A stretch of DNA of 64,000 nt from Symsagittifera roscoffensis. Taxonomy: Eukaryota; Xenacoelomorpha; Acoela; Convolutidae. How positions within the stretch are numbered: the stretch's first letter is position 1; the number at the start of each line of letters is the position of its first letter. Below are positions 36,276 to 46,182 of the stretch, one piece after another. A program made the position numbers and the translations under genes. A model generated the notes under the pieces. That model did no database searches and was not told the origin of the DNA. It worked only from the letters and a program-made list of their open reading frames with translations. The stretch lies in NCBI RefSeq assembly GCF_963678635.1, contig NC_087068.1, forward strand, positions 11,662,027-11,726,026, read 5' to 3'.

Positions 36276-36919
36276 CTATAATGCGAGCAAAACAGTTTGA
36301 AGCTAAAATTATTTTTTGAAGCAAAAAGTAAATTAAATAAAAGATTGCAAGATTAGTTTGTCATTGTTGTATTCGTTACTTATAATTTTTCCAACTGTTG
36401 GGCTATCATTTGGATTCAATTAAAATCTCCTAACTCAGCCACAATTTTGAAAACTATTAGATTACTTCCAAAATTTATTCTCGAAATCTGTGGTTCGTAT
36501 TATCGTTTATGAAATATAGATTTTGTGCATTCTAGCTCTGAGATTTTTTGAAGATCATTGTTTTTAAATTGTTACCAACCAGTTTCTAAAATTTAAATAT
36601 TTTTTTGAACCTTTTTGTTGTCTTTCCGCTAGAACTTGCTTTAACATTTGAATTTTTCAGCTGCTCAATTTTTCACTCAAATTTTTTTTTGTATTATGGT
36701 GAAAAGCACAATTAAGAAGCTCATATCCGCCTAATGAGCCTCATATAACGTATAAAAATATAACAATAACTGAGGTGCTTCAGTAATAATGTTAAGTTGA
36801 CGTGATTGGTATTGGCGACATAGAGTCATATAAAAACAAAAACCTCGAATCTATTTTTTTCGACACAGAGAAAACTTGTAAGATGTAAGAGAACGCCGAA
36901 AACCGCCAAATATATGGGT

Positions 36920-37115
36920 CAAAATATTTCAAAGAGTGCCTAGAATTGCCTTTTTTGGCCTGGTTTTTCAAAGTTTTGCCTGCGTTGCAGAAATTTTTGC
37001 ACAAAACAGGATCTTTCTAGTGATTTGGAAGAGCTCAGAAAATCAAATAGTCGATCTAAAAAAAATTAAAATGTTGACCAAAAATTTAAAAACTCTCGAA
37101 AGTCCGACCACGATC
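36920..37115. mobile_element. hAT-like element (CAGGGGCGG family), internal fragment
   Basis: It shares TTGCCTTTTTTGGCCTG, the TTGCCTGCGTTGCAGAAATT region and GATTTGGAAGAGCTC with copies A-D, but both ends are missing. Confidence 0.55.
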
Positions 37116-37229
37116 TTCTCCTTAAAATATGGATTTAATTTTTTTTATTAATTAATCATAAAAGTTTACAAGCATGATAAAATCAAAAATTATTTTTTAT
37201 CTTCTCTACGCGCAATGAAAATTACCAAG

Positions 37230-37798
37230 TAACAAGACTGCTCGGATCGTGTTAAATTTTCCACCTCTTTTCCAAAAGGGGGCGAATTTTTTACAAGGTA
37301 CAAAATTTATATATGGTTAACATGTTCAATTATTTCTTTATAGAGGACCTAGTTTGTTACAAGGTACCATAGGGAAAAAATAATAAACAAGATCTATTGG
37401 CTCGCATCAAGGCAAAACCTTGCATATTCTGAACGCCTTTCAATGCTGATGGATATGTGTCTGCAACAAAATATTTGGAAAAAATGATAACTTTCAAAAA
37501 ACCGGAAAAAATTCAAAAATGTTTTGAAAATTGTTTAAAGGTCATTCTCTCACACGCTATGCAAAGAACAGCATGAATTCTTTTTCATACAGCAAAAAAA
37601 TCAGTAGATCAAATGGCATGCCACAACTCAAATAGGATTTCTAACACAGGTTAATCTCCGCTTACGCGTTAATAGTACGAAATAAATCGCGCGTTTACTG
37701 TCCAAATTTTGCAAAATTGGCAGCCTTAAAGCATCTGTGACTTTACAACAGATAAATCAAGCTCAAGACAACAAAATCTTCCGATCTTAACTAAAGAT
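37230..37798 (-). mobile_element. Helentron-like element, copy 12, diverged and interrupted
   Basis: Terminal AACAAGACTGCTCGGATCG is separated from the rest (CTCGCATCAAGGCAAAACCT onward, ~37402) by about 170 bp of unrelated sequence with ACAAGGTAC repeats. The core CTCCGCTTACGCGTTAATAG is clear. Confidence 0.6.
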
Positions 37799-38329
37799 AA
37801 ACAAGACTGCTCGTATCAGGGCGAAGTCCTGAGTGTTCCGACTGCCTTTTAAGGCTTATGGAGCAGTAATAACATTGAAAAGTTGAATGTAAAAAAAAAC
37901 GAAACACTTTTTTTTTTTTAAATTTGAAGTTTTTTCTGAAAATCATCACCCCACACGCCATATAAAGTACAAAAGGATATATTTCGTTCCTTGTAACAAA
38001 TCAATTATGGCAAATAAGCTTCTTTCAACCAATTTGGAACAATTTCTAAGACGGATTAACTCTTATCTTACGCGTTAACAGCGCGAAATATATCGCGCGT
38101 TAATTGTCCCAAATTGGTCAAAATGCCAATCTTTAAACACCCATAACTTTACGAAAAAGGATCACAGGTAAAATATCTTTTCAAATTTGAGCTCAGGTCA
38201 TCAATACCTTTCGAATGATTTAAAAAAATCCGTCAAAAATGGCTAGTTAAAAAGTCGAAATTTGTCTGAAGAAAAAAAAACCCACCCCGAGCACAAATAT
38301 TCCGTTACTTTCGTATCGAAGGTCGGAAC
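37799..38329 (-). mobile_element. Helentron-like non-autonomous element, copy 13
   Basis: Reverse copy from AACAAGACTGCTCGTATCAG to GAAGGTCGGAAC, full core present. It abuts copy 12, giving a fourth head-to-tail pair. Confidence 0.87.
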
Positions 38330-38369
38330 AATTACTAATGTTATAGGTTTTATAACTAGGTTAAAGTCA

Positions 38370-38560
38370 AGGTAACGGAATATTTGTGCTCAGGATGTCT
38401 TTTTCTCCGGACAAATTTTGATTTTTATCTAGGAAATTTTGACGGCATTTTTAAAACCCTTCTAAAAGTATTATTGTCGTGAACTCAAAGTCAAAAAGAT
38501 ATTTAAACTGTCTTCATTTTTCGTAAAGTTGTAAGTATCCCAAAGAAGCCAAGTCAAAAA
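38370..38560 (+). mobile_element. Helentron-like element, copy 14, 5' fragment
   Basis: GGTAACGGAATATTTGTGCT, then GACAAATTTTGATTTTTATC and TTTTTCGTAAAGTTGTAAG follow the family order, but the terminal 9 bp and the 3' half are missing. Confidence 0.55.
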
Positions 38561-38770
38561 CGTTTAAATCGCAAAAAGTTCTTTTATTTTTTTCCTTTTT
38601 GAGCTGGGGGCATTATTTTTTGGGCAAAAACTACCTCAGACCGAAATACTTTGTAATTTTCTCGAAAATCGGACGAAAAAAGTCTTTTACCCAGCCTTGA
38701 CAATTTATGTTCCGTTATAGACATCATCGATCATACTAGCATTTAAGTTTTGTGCACAATGCGGTTACAT

Positions 38771-38998
38771 GTATTCAAGGCTCTTTTCCAGTCCCCCCTT
38801 CTGAAATGAATTCGATAAGAATCTAATTAAAATGACTTTCCACACTGGAAACTGCATTAAAACATGTCAGCGTGAACAGGTGAACAAATTTTACAACGTT
38901 TCCTACATGCAAAATGCTGCGTGAACAGTTTTTGAGCGGTTTCATTTTATAACTTTACGAGGGGGGTGGGAAATAAACTGGAAAAGAGCCGTATTCAA
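38771..38998. mobile_element. GGCTCTTTTCC-family TIR element, copy 4, perfect 8-bp duplication
   Basis: The element is 38779-38990 (212 bp), from GGCTCTTTTCCAGT to ACTGGAAAAGAGCC. It is flanked on both sides by GTATTCAA. Eight-bp duplications occur in hAT, P and Merlin elements; a GG start is more like Merlin, but the superfamily is not settled. It lies 150 bp upstream of the transporter ATG and could overlap its promoter. Confidence 0.85.
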
Positions 38999-39147
38999 TA
39001 ACAAAATCTAAAACGTGTTTGTTTTTAGGTGAAAAAACTATGCAGATTAACGCTTGAACAGTTTTTATGAATGAACAGCAGAAAAACTTTACTTTGGTAA
39101 TCACTCGATTTTTCTGTACAGATATTATTGAAAGCTAAGAGTTGAAA

Positions 39148-40098
39148 ATGAAAAAGTCGACTCAAGGCGTAATCTTTCTTCTGATCAATGCATTTTCGAT
39201 TTCGAGTGCCAGTCTGCTATTTGTTACATCCGGCAGAGAACCCGCACAGATCATTACATGGGTAGGACTATTCGGAGCTCCACTTAGCCTCACGTTGCTT
39301 TCGACCGAAAAATCCTTCAATCCCGTCAAGTTATGTAAAATGAAACAGTTTTATTTAAGTATTCTCAGCGCTTCGTTATTTGGAAGTATTGCGATTGGAT
39401 TTCATTTTTGGTCTCTGGAGTTTATTTTGCCCTCTGATAATAATATGGTCGGAGTTTTCTTCTCACTTTTTACCTCAGTCATTTTGCAGTCGTTCGAAGA
39501 CCGAAAACGGCCCACGCTTTTAACAATTGTTTCCGTCTTTTTCGGATTTATCGGGACCGTCGTAATATGCGACCCGAGAACACTTTTCACCGACAGAATC
39601 CTCGATTTCCGAACGATTAAAGGAGTCACGATTTGCGCAATCAGTGGAACATGTTTTGCTTGTTTGTATTCAAATATCCGACGTTTCCCAAAAATGCCAC
39701 CTGAGTGGACTTGTTTATGGCTCATGGTCGGCAATATTTCGTTCGGCATGATTTCATACCGCCCCCTTGCGGCTGATTACCAGACATGCTCAAAACTAGC
39801 CATGATTCTATCAGCAGGCTCTTCAATACTGCAAGCACTCGCATCTATATTTGGCTTAAAAGGAACAATGCATACGACAGTTACTGCGCTTTCGGTCATA
39901 CAACTCTTGGCTCCAGTTTTCAGCTTCTTCGTCCAGATATTCATTCTACCAGAAGGAGTCTCATGGACTTCGGCGGTCGGAATTATTTTTGTCGTTTTAG
40001 CTGTTCTGACCCAACTGAAGGTTTTACGCAGAAGAGAAGAAATTATGATCAAAGAGAAACTAAGTTTTGAGTTACAACAAATTAATTCTCGGAATTGA
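39148..40098 (+). CDS. SLC35G/EamA-type drug-metabolite transporter, intronless
   Basis: This is an intact 316-residue membrane protein with about ten hydrophobic helices (roughly residues 6-26, 32-51, 64-86, 95-111, 120-140, 156-174, 184-205, 215-234, 241-264 and 270-289). They form two five-helix halves, as in the EamA/DMT superfamily. The first half shows NAFSISSASLLFV and the SLFGSIAIGFHFWSLEFI helix. The second half begins ICAISGTCFACLYSNIRR, like SLC35G proteins. The substrate cannot be read from the sequence. The C-terminus is a charged cytoplasmic tail (LRRREEIMIKEKLSF). The start is the ATG at 39148; an upstream TTG at 39142 is in frame but unlikely. There is no intron, unusual for a neighbour of a long-intron gene, so the gene may be a retrocopy or naturally single-exon. 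It is more GC-rich than its surroundings. No promoter or polyadenylation signal was assigned with confidence. Confidence 0.85.
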   Translation: MKKSTQGVIFLLINAFSISSASLLFVTSGREPAQIITWVGLFGAPLSLTLLSTEKSFNPVKLCKMKQFYLSILSASLFGSIAIGFHFWSLEFILPSDNNMVGVFFSLFTSVILQSFEDRKRPTLLTIVSVFFGFIGTVVICDPRTLFTDRILDFRTIKGVTICAISGTCFACLYSNIRRFPKMPPEWTCLWLMVGNISFGMISYRPLAADYQTCSKLAMILSAGSSILQALASIFGLKGTMHTTVTALSVIQLLAPVFSFFVQIFILPEGVSWTSAVGIIFVVLAVLTQLKVLRRREEIMIKEKLSFELQQINSRN

Positions 40099-40226
40099 AA
40101 AGGATCAAGCTGTTTGCTACCAAATTTGTAAATTTATAATAGTCTCATAGTACAATTATCTATAAATTGATAAATTGAACAGCAGCGATCTTGAACTACA
40201 GTCGTGAAATGGTAAATTTATATAGA

Positions 40227-40286
40227 TATTTTGTTTTAAAAAAAGAAGATCATTATCTTCTTTTTTTTTAAACAAAATATCTTTAT
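40227..40286. repeat. AT-rich hairpin downstream of the transporter gene
   Basis: AGATATTTTGTTTTAAAAAA and its complement TTTTTTTAAACAAAATATCT flank GAAGATCATTATCTTC, a near-perfect stem of about 28 bp. Confidence 0.8.
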
Positions 40287-40451
40287 AAATAGTTTTCGAA
40301 AACAAAAGGGCGTTGAATGTGCGCAAAATGGACGCAGTTTGCCCTCTCTGTAGTTTTTCTATAGTTAACTAAAGAAAAAGTATTGGAAGTGCGAAATGCT
40401 TCCATTTTTGCACACATTCAACGCCCTTTTGTTTTCGAAAGCTATTCATAA
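40282..40451. mobile_element. Short TIR element with 46-bp arms
   Basis: Left 40282-40328 and right 40406-40451 are inverted repeats matching at 43 of 46 positions (TTTTCGAAAACAAAAGGGCG then TTGAATGTG). The interior is about 77 bp. No target duplication identified. It lies ~190 bp after the transporter stop and may affect its 3' end. Confidence 0.75.
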
Positions 40452-40569
40452 CGCTATGACCTGACAACTCCCATGGCTTGAAACACGATGAGTTATGGTA
40501 CGGAATCTTTTTCAGATTGACTTAACTTAAAAACAGTTGGTCTAAGTGTTGTGTTAAAAATATTGAACT

Positions 40570-41044
40570 GTTTCAGAGGGGTCTAGGACAACAAGCCGAC
40601 GGGACTTCAAGCCGAAGGGACTTCACGCCGAAATTAAAACTTTACAAGCACCCCAAAACGCTATTTTATCATCTGCAAAATGTTGCTTTTCTAAAATTTT
40701 GGCAAGTTTAGTCCATAATAAGCGTTATTCATGACAATGCACCACTTGTGATTCGCATCCGTTAATAACATCAGCCGGTTTTTGAAATGCATAAATTATA
40801 AACATGAAAAATGCCTTCAACCATGTTTTACTTTTCAATTTTCCGGAACATCATTTGGAAGCTTAAATTATATGCAAACGCCAATAACTAGTGAAGAAAG
40901 ATCATGAAATTCAGAAATTCTTCAAAAAAGTTTTCAAATTGTTCATATTTCACGACTTTATAAGGAATTATTCGGCTTGAAGTCCCTAATTTTACAATTC
41001 GGCTTGAAGTCCCGTCGGCTTGATGTCCGGCACCCGTTTCAGAG
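40570..41044. mobile_element. Mutator-like non-autonomous TIR element with 9-bp duplication
   Basis: The element is 40579-41035 (457 bp). The left end reads GGGTCTAGGACAACAAGCCG then ACGGGACTTCAAGCCGAA. The right end is the inverted GGGTGCCGGACATCAAGCCG then ACGGGACTTCAAGCCGAA. Both flanks are GTTTCAGAG (40570-40578, 41036-41044). GGG termini with a 9-bp duplication fit Mutator-like elements. GGGACTTCAAGCCGAA is repeated within each end. No ORF. Confidence 0.82.
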
Positions 41045-44000
41045 ATGAAAGATCTAAATAATTATTTTCTATAGCAAATAATTGATATCAAGGCATCACT
41101 CAAACCTCAGAGGTTGATGAAGAGGAAAAGAAAAATTCATTTAAAAAAAGCGTTTGAACTAAGCAATCGAGCTCAAACAATAGAAAGCTTCAATTCTTAG
41201 TGGCAGTTAGCATTTGTAAGGCGTACAATTCGAGACTGTCAGATCATGTCATCGATCCCCTGCCATGGCAATGATAGTGTGTGAGGATGAATTCTCACTT
41301 GACCTCTATCTTCAGGCCTATCACACCCTGACTGATTAAGGCTGCAATAATGGTACCACTTGAAAAAGGTAGACGCAAAAAACACAGCCTTGAGTAGCAA
41401 AAAAGAGCTACGCACAACAAAATAGCATGGGATTTGGGGAAATAAGAGAATCGGACTATGCTTAGACTGGCCGGATAGCCTTTCAAAGATCCTCTAAGAA
41501 TCGCAGAAACCACAATTAATTAATATGTATTAACTCCAGAAAACGATCACAATGAAATGAGATAAACACTTAAAATACCAATGATCATCAGAAGATATCA
41601 AAATGAGATCGAACGGTACAAAATTAAGAAACATATGAAAACTGCACGAGTTTCTTAAGTGGCGACTATTGAAAATAAAGCTTTTCTTTATTAAACTGTT
41701 TGTCATCCTCTGAAATATAAGTCAAAATTAGCGTTGATTGTTGAGATGCAAAACATCCCGCCGTTCATGAATTTCGGTCCCACTCACGGTACATCTCTAT
41801 TTTTTTTTAATCGGTCAAAGGCTCAAGGTGAGGTGAATCTATTACCTCATAATACCGGACAGTTAAATCTTTTTGATGGCATTCGAGTAAAAAATCAATG
41901 ATTTAGACGTAAATGACTCCATAGATGGCAAACTTTTTTTTATAAATTGATTTCGCATCGTTTTTTTCCAAATGGCTCTAGTTGAAGACTCTCAACAATC
42001 ATCGTAACGCCGATGGGCCAAACAAACGGAGAAGATTACCAGTAGGACTCTAGTCTGTACCGGGAACGTTTCAGAATCTAATGGAGTTAAAACTCAGTGG
42101 ACTCTCATAGTAAATTGCGTAGGTCCGGTAGGTCTACCTATTTGGTAGTTTCTTTTGCGGCAGACCTGAAAAATCTGGATCTAGTTCAATGGCAAAAAAG
42201 GGGAGCTGGTTTTAAAATAGTAACAATTGTTTCAAAAAGATTTACCTCTTATTGTACATTTTGTGTCAAACAATTGGTCGATGTTGATCCCGGGAATTAA
42301 AATGAAGTAAAAATCAAAAATTATCCTCTTAAGATTAAACAACTGCACCAGTTTTAAGAATCACCGGATTCTACCGTATATTTATCCAAGAAGTTCAAAA
42401 AAGAGCAGAGTTACTGTAGAAACGTCTGATAAAGCGCAAAAAAAACTTTGAATCCATTTGTCATAATCAAACTTCAAAAAAAAAATCCTTATTCTGGGTT
42501 TTTTTATATCAAAATCAAAATATTTCAAAGACCACTTATTTCTTCTGAGTAGATTTTTTTCTAAACTGATCAAAATTAAAAGTAGTGTGGCAAAATGAGC
42601 GCTCTAGGTTCCTTGTTGTTCAAAATATATGTCAATGATAAACAAAAACAAATATGAGATGAAAGAATAACACACGAAAACACATAGACCTCACTCTAAC
42701 AACGCGTAAACGTCTACCCGGGTAGAGTTTCCGAAAACACGAAAACAAACAGTAATTTGCTCTAACAACGCGTAAGCGTTTTTCCCGGCTGTCCAAAACT
42801 GCTATTTATGCAATCTTCGAATATGGAAAAATGCTTATCATAAATTTTTCATGCAATTCTATAAGTATAGAAAAATGCATGAAAGCTTCCTGGCTAGTTC
42901 GTTTTTTTTGCTTAACTTCGTCTCAAAGTTTTTTGAGTTGTGTTCCTAACCGAAAGCAATGGAATTGTATGGCTAGCAATTTTGGTCTGTGGAGCTAAGC
43001 CGCCAGGGAATTTAATCCGCTGATAAATCCATTATAAATAATACGTTACTAGGCGCTAAGGTTATCTATCTTTTTACTTGGAATAATGTGTAGAGGGAAG
43101 TTTTCAAGACGAACTAATCAGCCACATTCGGCGTGGTTGAGGGCGAAAAATTCATAAATTGTTGACGAGCAAGGTGATAGTGGGTTTTGGGTAAGCCGGC
43201 CCACCATATTATCAAAATGGATGGGTTATTAATTTTTGATCAGCAACTCTGTGACTATCATTAGTGCTCAAATCACAAAGTTAGCGATGTAGAAAAATGG
43301 TAAAAAACAGTTTTTAAAAGCTTTAAACGTTTGGTTGCGGCATCGCAATCGCTGAAATTTTTATAGATTATATTCATGAAAAAGAAACGCACAAATAAGA
43401 TTCATATTTTGTTTTAATGTTGTAACAATAGCAATATAAGTTGATATATTGCAGATTTTGTAGTCTTCTTTGATCTCAATTGTTTTTTTTGTAACAAATT
43501 TATTAAAAAAAGATCATTTGCTAAGTTTTACCTGACAGGGACAGATCTCCCGAGTGATTCAATTGTAATTGAAACTTCAAAGAAATGGGAGTTTATTTTT
43601 GAAAGAATTAAGTTGCCGATAAAATCCACATATAACAGCGTTGTATGCGAATTTGCGGCAACATTCAACAAAAATGTAATAAAAATTAACTTTAACTCAG
43701 TGCACATTTTGGAGTTTTTTGCTGTCTTCAAGCAATATGAAGCTGTATATGAAATTTTTCCCCAAGCTTGCTGAATTTGTCGCTTCAGGTAAAAAGATCT
43801 CAGCAATTTGTTGTTTGACTATAAAAATTTTTATTTTTTTTGTCCAAATTTTGATGTATTCGTTTTTTAGTGATAGTTTTTCCGTCTAGCCGATGGTTTA
43901 TCTCCCGTATATTCCAAAGCAATGTATTATAGTAACAAACTTTTTTTAAATATATGTGAGGTATGTATAAGTTATAAGTAAATAATAAATTTTTTTGCGC

Positions 44001-44838
44001 TTGATCAGACGTAAGCAATTAACAACGTTGTTGGGACGATTAGTCAAACGGTGAAGGTCAAGATATTCTGGTATTTTGAAACTTTAAAAATTCGAAGTAT
44101 GACGTCATATTTCTGAGAAACGTCAGAAACGGCCATTTTAGAGAAAAAACCAGAGAAAAACACAACAACATTAGTTGCGATAGCGATAACAACGAGAATT
44201 GTGATTGAAAAACAACGACAGATTGCAGGAATAGCAGAGACCGTTCCGAGTTGCAACTATTGTGTCGCTACAAAAGTTGCAAGGCCGTTGCGAACAACGG
44301 TGAAGGGTGGAAGACAGCCTTCCGGAAGGAGAATAAGAGCCTTATTTCCCCGGATTCAGGAATCCGCAGGGGTCTCAGGACTGGAACTTTTTTTAACTTA
44401 TATAATTTTTTGGCTTCCCTGTCATGTCCTGAGTTGAATTTAATTAACATCTGAATTCATTTTGCTAGAATGAGAAGCTAGGAGTTGGGGGAAAGGATTG
44501 ATCCATCTTCGATGGAGATGATGATTTTTATCTACTGAACAAAAACAATAATAATTCAATAAATAGTAGTAGCCCTGATTTTAGGAGTGATCTCGTGGTC
44601 TGGGGTTGCTGAGACCCAGCCATGAGCTCACTGTTTCTGCATGTAATTAAGTTAATTTGAGTGTTTTGACCGAAGCCGAAAGCAGTAATGTTTTTTGTCG
44701 ACCCGATGTTAGAAAGACCACCGAAAAGTACTGGCTTGGTAAAGACGGTTAAAAACTTGTAAAGCTCTATTTAGACGTTAGCCAGTCGTCTTAGGACTTA
44801 GTTTTATTTTCCGTCGATATATATCTTCCGGGCGAATG
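41045..44838. other. No gene recognised
   Basis: 3.8 kb of AT-rich DNA without a supported gene. A 400-bp patch at 44200-44600 is more GC-rich and holds overlapping short ORFs in two frames; it could be LINE or 5'-leader debris but shows no domain. Confidence 0.5.
42660..42785. repeat. Two ~70-bp repeat units
   Basis: ACACGAAAACA followed by CTCTAACAACGCGTAA-CGT occurs twice (42672 and 42735 areas). The second unit lacks the CTACCCGGGTAGAG palindrome seen between them. Confidence 0.55.
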
Positions 44839-45630
44839 TTACAATTTGTCAAGATGTTCTGTTATTTGGGCATGTAAAATTTTTTCAAAAATTTTAGAAA
44901 AAGCACAAGTTATTGATGTTGGCCGATAATTTTTTGCATCCATTGGGTCATCTTTTTTAAACAAAGGGGTTACGTGTGCCTTTTTCAGTTCGATCGGGAA
45001 AATGTTCTCATTTAAGCAAGTATCTTTGACAAAAGTTAAATGTGGAACTATAACTGATTGATCATCAATGATTTCCCAAGCAGGTACGGTACAAGGTCCG
45101 AGAGGTTTTCCAACATTAATTTTTCGAACTTTATCAAAGCATTGCTTCACTGTAATGTGTTGAAAATGGAAAGGTGCAGATTCAGAGGCAGATTTATTGT
45201 AATTCGGAGGCTTTTTAGCGCCGAAAAATTCGCCTAAGTTTGAAAAATTATAATTTAAATGATTGGCAATTTTTTTGTCTTGGGTTATCATTTCACTGAA
45301 GGAGTTTCGTAGAACTGTAATTCGATTGTTGCCAGAACATGTACCTCTAACTTGGTTAATATATTTCCATTTTTGTTGGATAGTGCTGAGAAGTGAAAAA
45401 CAATTTTTTGAATGATCGACTTGTTTACTTCTAATCAATTGGCTCATTTGATTATGTAAAAACTGGTACTTTGACCAATTATCGCTTGTGCTTTACTGCG
45501 ATATGATCTGAGTGAATTCTGTTTCTTAATCATCAATTGCTGACATTCTCAATCGAACCATTCCGTTTTCAACACATTTTTTGGTTCAAAATTACGAACA
45601 AACTTTTTTTCGATAGGAGCATGTTGCTGA
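44839..45630 (-). pseudogene. LINE reverse-transcriptase fragment (CR1/L2/Jockey-like), decayed
   Basis: On the minus strand the segment before the open frame encodes HAPIEKKFVRNF and then TEWFD-stop-ECQQLMIKKQ. This is the linker between endonuclease and RT domains seen in APE-type LINEs (WFDxEC motif). After a frameshift near 45475 comes a 202-residue open stretch (44839-45447) with GKPLGPCTVPAWEII, then LKKAHVTPLFKKDDPMDAKN and YRPTSITCAFSKIFEKIL. These are RT motifs 0-2. Motifs A-E, including the catalytic YxDD, and the N-terminal endonuclease are absent, so this is a truncated dead copy. It is unrelated to the REL-type element 550 bp away. Confidence 0.85.
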
Positions 45631-46182
45631 AGAGCACAAAAACAAGGAACTAACGCTAAAATTCAAATTACCCCGCTAAAATTCAAAAGACCGAACAAAA
45701 TCCCAAAACGAAAAGTTTTAACTATTGAAGAATAAAAAACTAAGAATTTCAAGAAGCTTACAGGAAAATGTGATCAATGATTACTTAATTTATTATGTAA
45801 TTAGAGGTGTTTACATTTGATTGGTCAGAAATTTTTAGAGCCTTCTTGAGACATGTTTGTCACTTTTTTAGATCCAGATCTTTAATATTGTAAAAATTTT
45901 AATACTGATGATGCACAAAACGATTAACATTTCAAAGTCCTTAAACATGAAATTGTTTAAATGGTAATCAGAAGGTCAAAAGTATCATAGTAACCGAGGT
46001 TACAGTCATGAGTCCCTTCATCATGTATTCCAGTCAAAATCCTTGGAATTTTCTAGATATGGAAAAGATAATGATAAAAGAAGATGTCAAGTGTTTAAGT
46101 CCTTTTCATTTAAAATCGATACGGGTTACGCTTCTTCAATAAGAACACGCAACTCGACACGAGATAATATAATATACAAGTG

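Noticed and set aside
8318-38560. CRISPR array or bacterial origin for the recurring ~600-bp units
   Set aside because: Units are long, dispersed, in both orientations and lack short spacers; the window has spliceosomal introns.
39402-40070. ORFs of 91-115 residues overlapping the transporter
   Set aside because: Shadows of the transporter frame.
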